64,000 bases of DNA from Winogradskyella sediminis (GTDB lineage Bacteria > Bacteroidota > Bacteroidia > Flavobacteriales > Flavobacteriaceae). Position 1 is the stretch's first letter; each line of letters opens with the position of its first letter. Shown here in pieces: positions 45,291-52,492 of the stretch. Below the pieces are notes generated by a model. The model saw nothing but the letters and a program-made list of their open reading frames with translations. It did not search any database and had not been told where the DNA came from. The position numbers and the translations under genes are program-made. The stretch covers positions 1 to 64,000 of the forward strand of contig NZ_QUNH01000004.1 of NCBI RefSeq assembly GCF_003387355.1. The letters are read 5' to 3'.

Positions 45291-45311
45291 CGTTCAATTG
45301 CATTGCTGAGC

Positions 45312-45319
45312 CAAAAATA
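45312..45319 (-). promoter_or_regulatory. -7 promoter box for the ECF sigma gene
   Basis: Perfect TATTTTTG on the minus strand (45319 down to 45312), 21 nt before the ATG. It is the house-keeping sigma consensus; no distinct autoregulatory ECF promoter is recognised. Confidence 0.5.
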
Positions 45320-45345
45320 AGTTAAAAAGTTGAGATTTAATTTAG

Positions 45346-46239
45346 TTAATGAAGATTACTTATCGCACGGTCTATTGTTTGATATTTAAACTTAAAACCT
45401 GCTTGTATTAATTTTTCAGGAATAACATTTCTACTTTTTAAAACTAATTCGGATTCTGTACCTATTAGTTTGGCTCCAAAATCTATTAACCATTTAGGTT
45501 GAGGTATGGCAATAATTATTTTGAGTTCTTTTCTTATGGTTTGCATTAAAATAGAATTTGTTGTTGGCGCTGGCGATACAATATTATAAATACCTTTTAG
45601 TTTATTTTCTATTATGAAGTTAACGGCTCTGGCAAAATCTGTTTCATGTATCCAACTTACTTTTTGTTTACCATGCCATTGTTTGCCTCCTAATCCAAGA
45701 TGGGTAAGTCGTTTTAGTGGCATTAAAGCACCTCCATTTTTTCCTAATACAATGGAGGTTCTTAAAATAATTTTTCTTGTTCGTGGTGTTTCGATATGAT
45801 TAAATGCAGCTTCCCACGATTTAGCTATATTCATGGAGAAGTCATTACCAATATCTCCGTGTTCTTCTGTCATTTGTTTATGGTAAGAATCGTTATAAAT
45901 GGTAGCAGTAGACATATTGAGCCATGTTTTGGGTGGATTTTTACATAGATTTATAGCTCTGCCTAGTGTTTTCGTTGAATCTATTCTAGAGTCGTGTATC
46001 AATTTTTTATTGGTTTCTGTATATCTGCAATCCACAGATTTACCAGTGAGATTGATAAGCACATCTGTATGTTCTAGTGTTTTCGCCCAATCATCTAAAT
46101 CCTTTGCATTCCAATAAATATGATTTGTTTTTGTAGGGTTTCTGGTTAATATTTTTATGCCGTATTGTTTTTTAGAATAATAAGATTCTAGAACCTGTCC
46201 TAGAAATCCGGAGCCGCCTGCGATGATGATAGTTTTCAA
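45346..46239 (-). CDS. TIGR01777-family NAD(P)-dependent epimerase/oxidoreductase
   Basis: A 297-residue atypical SDR of the YfcH/SDR39U type. The N-terminal dinucleotide loop GGSGFLG (about 7-13), the DVLINLTGKSVDCRYTETNK block (about 58-77, diagnostic of TIGR01777) and the C-terminal DUF1731-like tail ending in QAGFKFKYQTIDRAI are visible. The function is unknown; relatives are often found in light- or oxidative-stress gene sets. It starts 1 bp after the DCC gene's stop. Confidence 0.9.
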   Translation of the reverse strand: MKTIIIAGGSGFLGQVLESYYSKKQYGIKILTRNPTKTNHIYWNAKDLDDWAKTLEHTDVLINLTGKSVDCRYTETNKKLIHDSRIDSTKTLGRAINLCKNPPKTWLNMSTATIYNDSYHKQMTEEHGDIGNDFSMNIAKSWEAAFNHIETPRTRKIILRTSIVLGKNGGALMPLKRLTHLGLGGKQWHGKQKVSWIHETDFARAVNFIIENKLKGIYNIVSPAPTTNSILMQTIRKELKIIIAIPQPKWLIDFGAKLIGTESELVLKSRNVIPEKLIQAGFKFKYQTIDRAISNLH

Positions 46240-46240
46240 G

Positions 46241-47062
46241 TTATAGAAATAAAATTAGAAGTAAAATAAGTAGACGATACAGTATCCAAGTAGCTGATAA
46301 CAGCTTTAGTAACTCTAAAAGTTTTATACGCCTTATATGTTCAAATAGCATAATGGCTGCTGTGAATCCGAACCAAAAGAGTAGGACTAATTCAGGTATT
46401 TGAATCATTGAATCTATTATTAAAACAGGAATTAACATAAGACTTCCCATTAAGGAGACCGTCATAAGGTTTCCGAAGTAGTTGAGTTGTTTTTCAAAGT
46501 TTAATTTCGAAATGAATAAAGCTTGAAACCCAATCTGGCCTATAGTAATTAAAGCTTCTCTTATAAAATTAGACTCAGGTATACGTGTAATTAGTTTGCT
46601 GAATTTAAACAGTACAAGACTCGCTATTAGTGTTGCAAATAAAATGTAAATGTATCTGTACGTGTAGTTAAAATTTGGAACACATTGTAGTGTTTGTGTT
46701 TTGTCTTCTTTACTCGGAATTATGACTTTTCGGTTATAAGATATAAATGAGTACAGTTTTTTTAATCCGAATTTAATAGGTTTTACATGGCCTATTTTTT
46801 CTACCCATGGCATTGAATTGCCTAGGACTTTTAGTAAGCTATCAATACCATAAATAACGGTTTTGTTTTTGTTGTCAATTAGCGCAATTTCATTTGTGGC
46901 ACGTTGTAAGTCTATAAATTTTTGCTCCTCGTTGGTTAAATCGCAATACGCTTTTCTGCCGTTATTATCTAACATTTTTACTTTTATAAATCCACTTGTA
47001 TAGATATTACATAAGGGACAATCTTTGTCATAAAGTAAAGTTTGGTTTTGTAGAGTTTTCAT
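46241..47062 (-). CDS. DCC-family (DUF393) thiol-disulfide oxidoreductase-like membrane protein
   Basis: A 273-residue protein. The N-terminal about 110 residues form a thioredoxin-like DCC domain with the family signature YDKDCPLCN (Asp12, Cys15, Cys18). The remaining part has about four to five hydrophobic helices (from about 130 on), so it is membrane-bound. It sits in one unit with the TIGR01777 gene and directly downstream of the GbsR-like regulator. The second operator half-site pair (47076-47102) lies 13 bp upstream of its ATG. Confidence 0.85.
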   Translation of the reverse strand: MKTLQNQTLLYDKDCPLCNIYTSGFIKVKMLDNNGRKAYCDLTNEEQKFIDLQRATNEIALIDNKNKTVIYGIDSLLKVLGNSMPWVEKIGHVKPIKFGLKKLYSFISYNRKVIIPSKEDKTQTLQCVPNFNYTYRYIYILFATLIASLVLFKFSKLITRIPESNFIREALITIGQIGFQALFISKLNFEKQLNYFGNLMTVSLMGSLMLIPVLIIDSMIQIPELVLLFWFGFTAAIMLFEHIRRIKLLELLKLLSATWILYRLLILLLILFL

Positions 47063-47075
47063 GATTTTTGTTTGT

Positions 47076-47102
47076 TTTAAACTTTCAGAAAAAATTGAAA
47101 GT
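47076..47102. promoter_or_regulatory. Putative GbsR/MarR operator upstream of the DCC gene
   Basis: TTTAAACTTTCA (47076-47087) and TGAAAGT (47096-47102) form an inverted repeat, ACTTTCA-N8-TGAAAGT. The left half is identical over 12 bp to the operator at 47651-47680 and the spacer length is the same. It lies 13 bp before the ATG of the DCC gene, where a bound repressor would block transcription. Confidence 0.65.
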
Positions 47103-47126
47103 ATTTTGTAAAAAAATATAGTATTA

Positions 47127-47630
47127 CTATTTCATCAGTTTTAAAACAGACTTTGTTAGCCAATTTTGTTTCTGATTCACCATTTTATTCATCAATGTGT
47201 CTAAATCTTGCGTTAATTGATTTAGTGCCTTCGTTTGCTTAATTAACTCTTTTGCTTTTTCTGAACCATCATCTTTTATGGCAGATACTTCGTCTAGTAC
47301 TTTAATAACAGGTCTAATTTCTCTTCGGCTTCGTTCTTTGGCTATTGTGCGTGCTAATTCTTGTACGTCTTTTTCTGTAGTAAAGAATTCTTTTCGTTCA
47401 CCAGAAACAAGAACTTTAGTTACTATTCCCCAATCCATAAGTTGTCTTAAATTCATACTGGTATTCCCACGCGAAATTTTAAGCTCATCCATAATATCTT
47501 CCATAGACAAAGGGCTTGTGGAAATAAAAAGTAACGCTTGTATTTGAGCCATGGCTTTGTTTATGCCCCATAGTGACCCTAAACTTCCCCAAGTACTAAT
47601 AAATTTTTCTTTTGCTTCTTGATATTCCAT
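47127..47630 (-). CDS. GbsR/MarR-family transcriptional regulator
   Basis: A 167-residue winged-helix regulator. The N-terminal WGSLGSLWGINKAMAQIQALLF block (about 15-36), MEDIMDELKISRGNTSMNLRQL recognition region (about 43-64) and the GERKEFFTTEKDVQ wing match the GbsR group, followed by a helical C-terminus with a coiled stretch. GbsR proteins repress transport genes in Bacillus. Here two matching inverted repeats flank the gene, one on its own promoter and one before the DCC gene, which suggests self-repression and control of the downstream genes. Confidence 0.88.
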   Translation of the reverse strand: MEYQEAKEKFISTWGSLGSLWGINKAMAQIQALLFISTSPLSMEDIMDELKISRGNTSMNLRQLMDWGIVTKVLVSGERKEFFTTEKDVQELARTIAKERSRREIRPVIKVLDEVSAIKDDGSEKAKELIKQTKALNQLTQDLDTLMNKMVNQKQNWLTKSVLKLMK

Positions 47631-47634
47631 AATG

Positions 47635-47663
47635 CAAATATATGATAAATTTTAAACTTTCAA
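47635..47663 (-). promoter_or_regulatory. Promoter of the GbsR-like regulator
   Basis: On the minus strand TTG (47663-47661), an 18-nt spacer and a perfect TATATTTG box (47642-47635). The box ends 4 nt before the ATG at 47630, so the mRNA may be leaderless. The operator repeat covers the -33 element. Confidence 0.65.
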
Positions 47664-47680
47664 TAAACTTTGAAAGTTTA
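47651..47680. promoter_or_regulatory. Putative autoregulatory operator of the GbsR-like regulator
   Basis: A perfect 10-bp inverted repeat, TAAACTTTCA (47653-47662), 8-nt spacer, TGAAAGTTTA (47671-47680). It overlaps the -33 element of the regulator's promoter and also the stop codon of the upstream gene (47678-47680). Confidence 0.7.
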
Positions 47681-48460
47681 TTTGGTTTGATAATGTATAT
47701 GATCATCATGTCGAACCGCTTTACAACCGTGAAAGCGTATTTTCGATCTATGACTTAAGCCAAGGGAATGCTTAAGATGGGGTTCTATAAATAGTTTGTG
47801 TGCTGAAGGACTAGAAAGTAATTGTTTAATCAATATAGCCGTTTTACCCTTATCAAGTTGCAGATTATTTAAAGTTCCAAAAGTGAGGTGTTTGGTGAAA
47901 TCGTACTGCCAGTACCCTTTCTGTAAACATGAATTTGTACTATAATTTTTATCCGAATGGGCAAATACACCATAGCCAGAAGTCGAAGGTTTTTTGTTTG
48001 TAGATTTTCCTTGAGGATCTAAATACATTAAGGAGATATCGATTTTCTTTCCGTCATTATGACTAAGATGTGGTAATAAAGGAAAACCATTAAGAAAAGG
48101 AAAATTTCCGTCTAAATAGGTAATTGTAATATCTGAAACCGATAAAGCATAAGCAGCATCTTCTAGCTGAACTTTTAATTCTGAATTAACATAATTACGA
48201 AAGGCTAAAGGATAAAACCAGTTTCGAGGTTTTAAATGGTCATTAAACCAAGGTAGTTTTTCTCTTCCAAAAAAGGAGGCTATAGGAGGGATTATAACAA
48301 TATTAAATAGCAGATAAAGTAAAGGGAAAACAATGCGCTTTCCCTTTTTTATTTTATGTGAAATAATCATAGCAAGTAGCCAGATGATTCCGCCAATTTG
48401 CGTGATTGCTGTTAACACTATAATGATCGCGACATGTCTAAAAAGTTTTAATACTTTCAT
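47678..48460 (-). CDS. Membrane protein with a LAS-type (M15/M74-like) metallopeptidase motif
   Basis: A 260-residue protein that I do not recognise by name. Two N-terminal hydrophobic helices (about 9-31 and 43-63) are followed by a domain facing the periplasm. It carries HNDGKKID (His134, Asp141: H-x6-D) and HDDHIHYQ (His254, His256: H-x-H), which together form the zinc-ligand pattern of LAS peptidases such as MepA and DD-carboxypeptidases. This suggests a peptidoglycan hydrolase. The N-terminal helices and short loops differ from classical members. It lies between the M3 peptidase and the regulator on one strand. Confidence 0.6.
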   Translation of the reverse strand: MKVLKLFRHVAIIIVLTAITQIGGIIWLLAMIISHKIKKGKRIVFPLLYLLFNIVIIPPIASFFGREKLPWFNDHLKPRNWFYPLAFRNYVNSELKVQLEDAAYALSVSDITITYLDGNFPFLNGFPLLPHLSHNDGKKIDISLMYLDPQGKSTNKKPSTSGYGVFAHSDKNYSTNSCLQKGYWQYDFTKHLTFGTLNNLQLDKGKTAILIKQLLSSPSAHKLFIEPHLKHSLGLSHRSKIRFHGCKAVRHDDHIHYQTK

Positions 48461-48487
48461 AAACAGTGAACGCTTAAACTTTAAGTT

Positions 48488-50518
48488 TTATTTTAATAAA
48501 CCTGCACGTCTCAATAAAGCTTCAGGCTTTGGTTCTTGTCCTCTAAATTTTTGGTACAATATCATTGGGTTTTCAGTACCTCCTTGAGATAGGACATAGG
48601 TTTTAAATTTATCGGCAACCGTTTTATTAAAAATACCTTCTTCTTTAAAGTATTCAAAAGCATCAGCATCTAAAACTTCGGCCCATTTGTAACTGTAATA
48701 GCCAGAAGAATATCCTCCTTGAAAAATATGAGAAAACGATGTGCTCATACAGTTTTCTGCAACGTCAGGATATAAGTTTGTATCCCCAAAGGCTTCTACT
48801 TCATGAGATTTAACATTGTTGATGTTTGAAGGATCTATACCATGCCAAGACATATCTAGTAATCCAAAACTCAATTGACGCAATGTTTGCATCCCTTCAT
48901 GAAATGTAGCTGACGCTTTTATTTTTTCAATGAGTTCCATCGGTATCACTTCACCCGTTTCGTAATGGGTTGCAAATAATTCTAAAGCTTCTTTTTCGTA
49001 GCACCAATTTTCTAACACCTGACTTGGTAATTCTACAAAATCCCAATAAACACTAGTTCCAGAAATACTAGGGTATGTTGTGTTGGCGAGCATACCATGA
49101 AGCGCATGCCCAAACTCATGAAACAAGGTGGTAACTTCATTAAAAGTTAATAATGATGGTTTACTCTTAGTTGGCTTAGTAAAATTACAAACGATAGATA
49201 CATGTGGTCTTTCATTAACCCCATCTTTTATCATCTGTGGTTTAAAAGAGGTCATCCAAGCACCATTTCTTTTGCCTGCTCTTGGGAAAAAGTCAGCATA
49301 GAAAATGGAAACTAATTCTCCTTCGTTATCAGTAACTTTATACGTTAAAACGTCTTCGTGATATTTATCAATAGTATTAATTTCTTCAAATTGTAAACCA
49401 AATAATTTATTGGCCACAGTAAACGCTCCATTAACCACATTTTCTAACTTAAAATAAGGTTTCAATTGCTCGTCATCCAAGTCAAATAATTTTTGTTTCA
49501 ACTTTTCTGAGTAATAGCCAGAATCCCATTTTTGAAGCTGGTCAATACCATCCAAATCTTTTGCAAAATCTTCTAGTTCTTTAAATTCGTCCTTAGCGGC
49601 TGGCTTAGCCTTTTCTAATAGTTCATTTAAAAACGAGGTTACTTTTTCTGGTGTTTCTGCCATACGCTCTTCTAATACAAAGTGTGCGTGTGTTTTATAG
49701 CCTAAAAGTTGTGCACGTTCAAAACGCAATTGCGCTATTTTAAGAACTATATTTTGGTTGTCTAATTCATCGTTTTGGAACCCTTTTCTGCCAAAGGCCT
49801 TAGAGAGTTTTTCTCTTAATGCTCTATGATCTGCATAAGTCATAAACGGAATATAGCTTGGGTAATCTAAGGTGATTAACCAACCGTCTTTGTCTTTGCT
49901 TTCGGCTAGTTGTTTAGCTGCTTCTTTGGCTCCTTCTGGTAAACCTGAGACCTCGGCTTCGTCGGTAAGATGCATTTCAAATCTATTGGTTTCTGCTAAA
50001 ATATGTTCACCAAATTTTAATTTTAACTGACTTAACTCTTTGTCAATAGCACGTAGTTTTTCTTTTTTATCTTCTGGTAAATTGGCACCATTTCGAGAAA
50101 AGCCTTTGTATTTTTTATCGAGTAGTGTGTTTTGTTCTGTAGTTAAGTCTAAACTCGATTTTGCATTATAAACCGCTTTTACACGTTTAAATAAAGCTTC
50201 ATTTAATGTGATATCATTACTAAATTCAGAAAGTAAAGGGGACACCTCTTGAGCAATTTTCTGAATCTCGTCATTGGTTTCAGCCGAATTTAGATTAAAG
50301 AAAATACTAGATATACGATCTAATTCTTCACCTGAATAATCTAAAGCTGCTATGGTGTTTTCAAAATTAGGAGCTTCTTCATTTGAAGCAATGGCATCAA
50401 TTTCAGCTTTAGCTTTTTCTATAGCAATATTAAAAGCCGATAGATAATCTTCTGTTTTTATTTTAGAAAAAGGTGCTGTTTTATATGGAGTATTGAAAGA
50501 ATGATTAAGAATTGTCAT
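48488..50518 (-). CDS. M3-family metallopeptidase (oligopeptidase A/dipeptidyl carboxypeptidase type)
   Basis: A 676-residue zinc oligopeptidase that degrades short peptides. The zinc motif HEFGHALHGM has His467, Glu468 and His471, and the third ligand should be the Glu in the SVYWDFVELPSQVLENW block. The GYSSGYYSYKWAEVLDADAF segment near the C-terminus is typical of the family. No signal peptide is evident, so it is probably cytoplasmic. The LAS-type gene starts 27 bp after its stop. Confidence 0.93.
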   Translation of the reverse strand: MTILNHSFNTPYKTAPFSKIKTEDYLSAFNIAIEKAKAEIDAIASNEEAPNFENTIAALDYSGEELDRISSIFFNLNSAETNDEIQKIAQEVSPLLSEFSNDITLNEALFKRVKAVYNAKSSLDLTTEQNTLLDKKYKGFSRNGANLPEDKKEKLRAIDKELSQLKLKFGEHILAETNRFEMHLTDEAEVSGLPEGAKEAAKQLAESKDKDGWLITLDYPSYIPFMTYADHRALREKLSKAFGRKGFQNDELDNQNIVLKIAQLRFERAQLLGYKTHAHFVLEERMAETPEKVTSFLNELLEKAKPAAKDEFKELEDFAKDLDGIDQLQKWDSGYYSEKLKQKLFDLDDEQLKPYFKLENVVNGAFTVANKLFGLQFEEINTIDKYHEDVLTYKVTDNEGELVSIFYADFFPRAGKRNGAWMTSFKPQMIKDGVNERPHVSIVCNFTKPTKSKPSLLTFNEVTTLFHEFGHALHGMLANTTYPSISGTSVYWDFVELPSQVLENWCYEKEALELFATHYETGEVIPMELIEKIKASATFHEGMQTLRQLSFGLLDMSWHGIDPSNINNVKSHEVEAFGDTNLYPDVAENCMSTSFSHIFQGGYSSGYYSYKWAEVLDADAFEYFKEEGIFNKTVADKFKTYVLSQGGTENPMILYQKFRGQEPKPEALLRRAGLLK

Positions 50519-50598
50519 TATATATTATTTTTTTTATCAAATAATTGATAATCTGATTTTTAACTAAAAATTAAGAGAATGAATATAGGAGTAATTTG

Positions 50599-50689
50599 TA
50601 TTTTTGCAACATCTTTTTAGTGATACATATGACTATAAAGAATTGATTAATAGCAAAGAGAGGCCTTGATGTAAATTGAGGCTTTTTTT
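50599..50689 (+). ncRNA. Candidate small RNA between the M3 peptidase gene and purE
   Basis: On the plus strand a perfect -7 box TATTTTTG (50599-50606) is followed about 53 nt later by a 12-bp hairpin with a GTAA loop (50659-50670 with 50675-50686) and seven T (50683-50689). Both flanking genes are on the minus strand, so these signals have no protein-coding owner. A transcript of about 80 nt is predicted; it holds only a 5-codon frame. No -33 TTG is seen, and the family is not recognised. Confidence 0.4.
50659..50689 (+). terminator. Plus-strand terminator overlapping the end of purE
   Basis: The stem 50659-50670/50675-50686 has several G-T pairs and a GNRA-type GTAA loop, and ends in T7. 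On the minus strand the hairpin lacks a T-run, so it is a poor terminator for purE. The T-run overlaps the purE stop codon. Confidence 0.6.
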
Positions 50690-51167
50690 ATAAGCTTTTT
50701 GAAGCATCAATAACCTTCGCTTTTAAGCCTTCTTTATAAACCATTATCTTGTCTAAAACACATTGGTCTGAACTGCCTATAATCTGTGCAGCTAAAATTC
50801 CAGCGTTTTTTGCACCATTAAGTGCTACAGTTGCTACAGGAACACCTCCTGGCATCTGAAGAATAGACAATACAGAATCCCAACCATCAATAGAATTACT
50901 GCTTTTTACAGGCACTCCAATTACTGGTAAAGGAGACATTGAAGCTACCATACCTGGTAAATGTGCTGCTCCACCTGCGCCTGCAACGATAACTTTAATG
51001 CCTCTAAGGTGAGCGTTTTTACTAAACTCATATAGCTTTTCTGGTGTTCTGTGTGCTGAAACGATATCGACTTCAATATCTATGTCAAATCCGTTTAAGA
51101 TATCAATAGCGTCTTGCATTACTGGCATGTCGCTAGTGCTTCCCATTATAATGGCTACTTTACTCAT
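50688..51167 (-). CDS. purE: N5-carboxyaminoimidazole ribonucleotide mutase
   Basis: A 159-residue class I PurE that converts N5-CAIR to CAIR in purine synthesis. The conserved MGSTSDMPVM (about 8-17), SAHRTPEKLYEF (about 39-50), AGAGGAAHLPGMVASM (about 62-77) and the GVPVKSSNSIDGWDSVLSI block are all present. It follows purK after 2 bp in the expected purK-purE order. Confidence 0.96.
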   Translation of the reverse strand: MSKVAIIMGSTSDMPVMQDAIDILNGFDIDIEVDIVSAHRTPEKLYEFSKNAHLRGIKVIVAGAGGAAHLPGMVASMSPLPVIGVPVKSSNSIDGWDSVLSILQMPGGVPVATVALNGAKNAGILAAQIIGSSDQCVLDKIMVYKEGLKAKVIDASKSL

Positions 51168-51169
51168 TT

Positions 51170-52324
51170 TTATTCGCTAATTACTTCGATTGTTTGTTTT
51201 ACTTGTTCTGCTATGGTTCTCGCTGTATTTAAATCTTTATTGACTATTGTAACATGACCCATTTTTCTGAATGGCCTGGTTTGTTTCTTACCGTAAATGT
51301 GCGGTGTAACTCCATCCATAGCTAAGATGTTTTCAATGTTTTTATACACTACATTTCCGGTGTGATTTTCTGCACCAACCAAATTCACCATAACTCCAGC
51401 AACTTTACTCGCGGTATCACCTAAAGGTAAACCAAGAATACATCTAATCTGTTGCTCAAATTGAGATGTATAACTAGCCTCAATGCTGTAGTGTCCAGAG
51501 TTATGTGGTCTTGGAGCCACTTCATTAACTAAAATGTCATCGTTTTCAGTTTGAAACATTTCAACAGCTAATAAACCAACATGTTTAAATTCAGAAGCTA
51601 CTTTCAAGGCGACTGATTCTGCTTTTTTGGCAATCTCTTCAGGAATCCTTGCAGGACAAATAACATATTCTACCTGGTTGGCTTCTGGATGAAATTCCAT
51701 TTCGACAACAGGATAAGTCTTCACATCGCCTTGTGCATTACGCGCAACAATGACAGCCAATTCATTTTTAAAAGGAATTAATTGTTCAGTAATACATTCT
51801 ACATTTGGTAAATCCTTCAAATCTGAAATGCTTCTTACCACTTTCACTCCAGTACCATCGTATCCAAAACGTGCGCTTTTCCACACAAAAGGGTAATTTA
51901 AGCCTCCATGATTTATGGCGTCATCAATCTCAGAGGTATAGGCAAATCTTGAAAAATCTGCTGTCGGAATCCCATGATCACGATAAAATAATTTTTGAGT
52001 GCCTTTATTCTGAATTGTTCGTAATGTTTTTGACGAAGGAAAGACTTTAACTCCTTGTTTTTCTAGTGTTTCTAAGGCGTCTACATTAACGTTTTCAATT
52101 TCAAAAGTTAAAACGTCTAGGTGTTTTCCGAAGTTGACAACGGTATCGTAATCTAACAAATCACCTGTTGTAAATTCATCGCAAGCTAAGCGCGATGGTG
52201 CTTCTGGACTAGGGTCGATTACACATGTGTAAATATCAAATTTTCTGGTGTCATACAACATCATTTTACCAAGTTGGCCACCACCTAAAATTCCGAGTTT
52301 AAAATTGGAAGAGAAATAGTTCAT
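51170..52324 (-). CDS. purK: N5-carboxyaminoimidazole ribonucleotide synthase
   Basis: A 384-residue ATP-grasp enzyme that carboxylates AIR with bicarbonate and ATP. The N-terminal KLGILGGGQLGKMM, the ATP-grasp VWKSARFGYDGTGVKVV block, NELAVIVARN and EVAPRPHNSGHYSIEA are characteristic. I choose ATG 52324; a TTG one codon earlier is less likely. A perfect minus-strand -7 box TATTTTTG lies at 52391-52398, giving a leader of about 62 nt that holds a small TTCCC/GGGAA hairpin (52340-52357). Confidence 0.95.
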   Translation of the reverse strand: MNYFSSNFKLGILGGGQLGKMMLYDTRKFDIYTCVIDPSPEAPSRLACDEFTTGDLLDYDTVVNFGKHLDVLTFEIENVNVDALETLEKQGVKVFPSSKTLRTIQNKGTQKLFYRDHGIPTADFSRFAYTSEIDDAINHGGLNYPFVWKSARFGYDGTGVKVVRSISDLKDLPNVECITEQLIPFKNELAVIVARNAQGDVKTYPVVEMEFHPEANQVEYVICPARIPEEIAKKAESVALKVASEFKHVGLLAVEMFQTENDDILVNEVAPRPHNSGHYSIEASYTSQFEQQIRCILGLPLGDTASKVAGVMVNLVGAENHTGNVVYKNIENILAMDGVTPHIYGKKQTRPFRKMGHVTIVNKDLNTARTIAEQVKQTIEVISE

Positions 52325-52390
52325 CAATTTTTTATATTATTCCCAAGTTTAAGGGAAACTTTTTAAGATTAAATATCTGCTTTTCAATAG

Positions 52391-52398
52391 CAAAAATA
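52391..52398 (-). promoter_or_regulatory. -7 promoter box for purK-purE
   Basis: Perfect TATTTTTG on the minus strand (52398 down to 52391); no clear -33 element. Confidence 0.45.
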
Positions 52399-52463
52399 CG
52401 CTAAAAATGACACATACTTCTAAATTCGTAAATCAAAAATCCCTGAAACAGCAATCAAATATG

Positions 52464-52471
52464 TATCTTTG
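52464..52471 (+). promoter_or_regulatory. -7 promoter box for the hpt-adk fusion gene
   Basis: Perfect TATCTTTG box, 21 nt before the GTG start at 52493. It supports that start, since the next upstream in-frame region would lie in the promoter. Confidence 0.6.
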
Positions 52472-52492
52472 CATTTCTAAAATAAAAAGAAA

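Noticed and set aside
52325..52390. Purine riboswitch upstream of purK
   Set aside because: The leader of about 62 nt has only one short 5-bp hairpin and lacks the three-way junction sequence.
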